From the NCBI GenBank assembly GCA_003646935.1, contig QMLW01000154.1:1-5707 (forward strand): a stretch of DNA of 5,707 nt, read 5' to 3'. Position numbers and translations under genes: made by a program. The DNA is from Deltaproteobacteria bacterium. GTDB lineage: Bacteria > Desulfobacterota > DSM-4660 > Desulfatiglandales > B25-G16. The notes beneath the pieces were generated by a model. That model was not told the DNA's origin and ran no database searches. It saw only the letters and a program-made list of their open reading frames with translations. Shown here piece by piece: positions 5,631 to 5,707 of this stretch; within the stretch, counting starts at the first letter, position 1, and each line of letters starts with the position of its first letter.

Positions 5631-5707
5631 AGGATTGATCTTACAAGACTCGGCTCCTCGATCGATAGGGTGGTAGATGGAAGGACTTCTCTTTGAACCT
5701 GGGCTCG
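5589..5707. other. Unassigned sequence after the broken hydrolase
   Basis: About 120 bp where homology to the hydrolase stops abruptly after codon 5586-5588. I translated the plus frames and the main open minus frame and recognised nothing. One plus frame stays open to a stop near 5676, and one minus frame is open for about 25 codons from the edge. No inverted repeat typical of an insertion sequence end is visible. It may be a foreign junction or decayed sequence. Confidence 0.3.

Overview
The window looks like chromosomal DNA of a strictly anaerobic bacterium, most plausibly a deltaproteobacterium (Desulfobacterota, sulfate-reducing or syntrophic). The basis is indirect: an acyl-CoA dehydratase activase of the BadF/BcrA/HgdC type next to polA, a two-gene thiolase/DUF35 acyl-CoA operon, and short degenerate tandem repeats between genes. 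Lineage is inference; no rRNA or tRNA is present to test it.

Left half, minus strand: a nearly complete polA (DNA polymerase I, 892 aa from the ATG at 2920) with all three domains and every catalytic motif I looked for. It is read from a good sigma70-type promoter at 2972-3000. About 114 bp past its stop, on the same strand, the first 42 codons of an activase gene enter the window and run off the left edge. The gap between them holds two different short-repeat clusters.

Centre, 2921-3384: a divergent intergenic region of about 460 bp. It holds the polA promoter, a nested GC-rich stem-loop, and a strong rightward promoter with a perfect TTGACA box. That box lies in a three-copy TTGACAC-like direct repeat that could be an operator. 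I see no RNA gene there.

Right half, plus strand: an SCP2-type thiolase (424 aa), then after 2 nt a DUF35 Zn-ribbon/OB-fold protein (144 aa). Such pairs form acyl-CoA thiolase complexes (archaeal acetoacetyl-CoA thiolase with HMG-CoA synthase; BbsAB of anaerobic toluene degradation). The substrate cannot be read from this window. Directly after DUF35 lies a broken metallo-beta-lactamase-fold hydrolase gene of the NAPE-PLD/UlaG-like group. It has no usable start, an internal deletion with a frame change near 5480, and a lost C-terminus. The last ~120 bp show nothing recognisable.

I did not find a convincing novel defence, mobile or regulatory system. The points most worth a second look are the decayed hydrolase, the promoter-embedded repeats, the unassigned thiolase/DUF35 pair and the intergenic repeat clusters.
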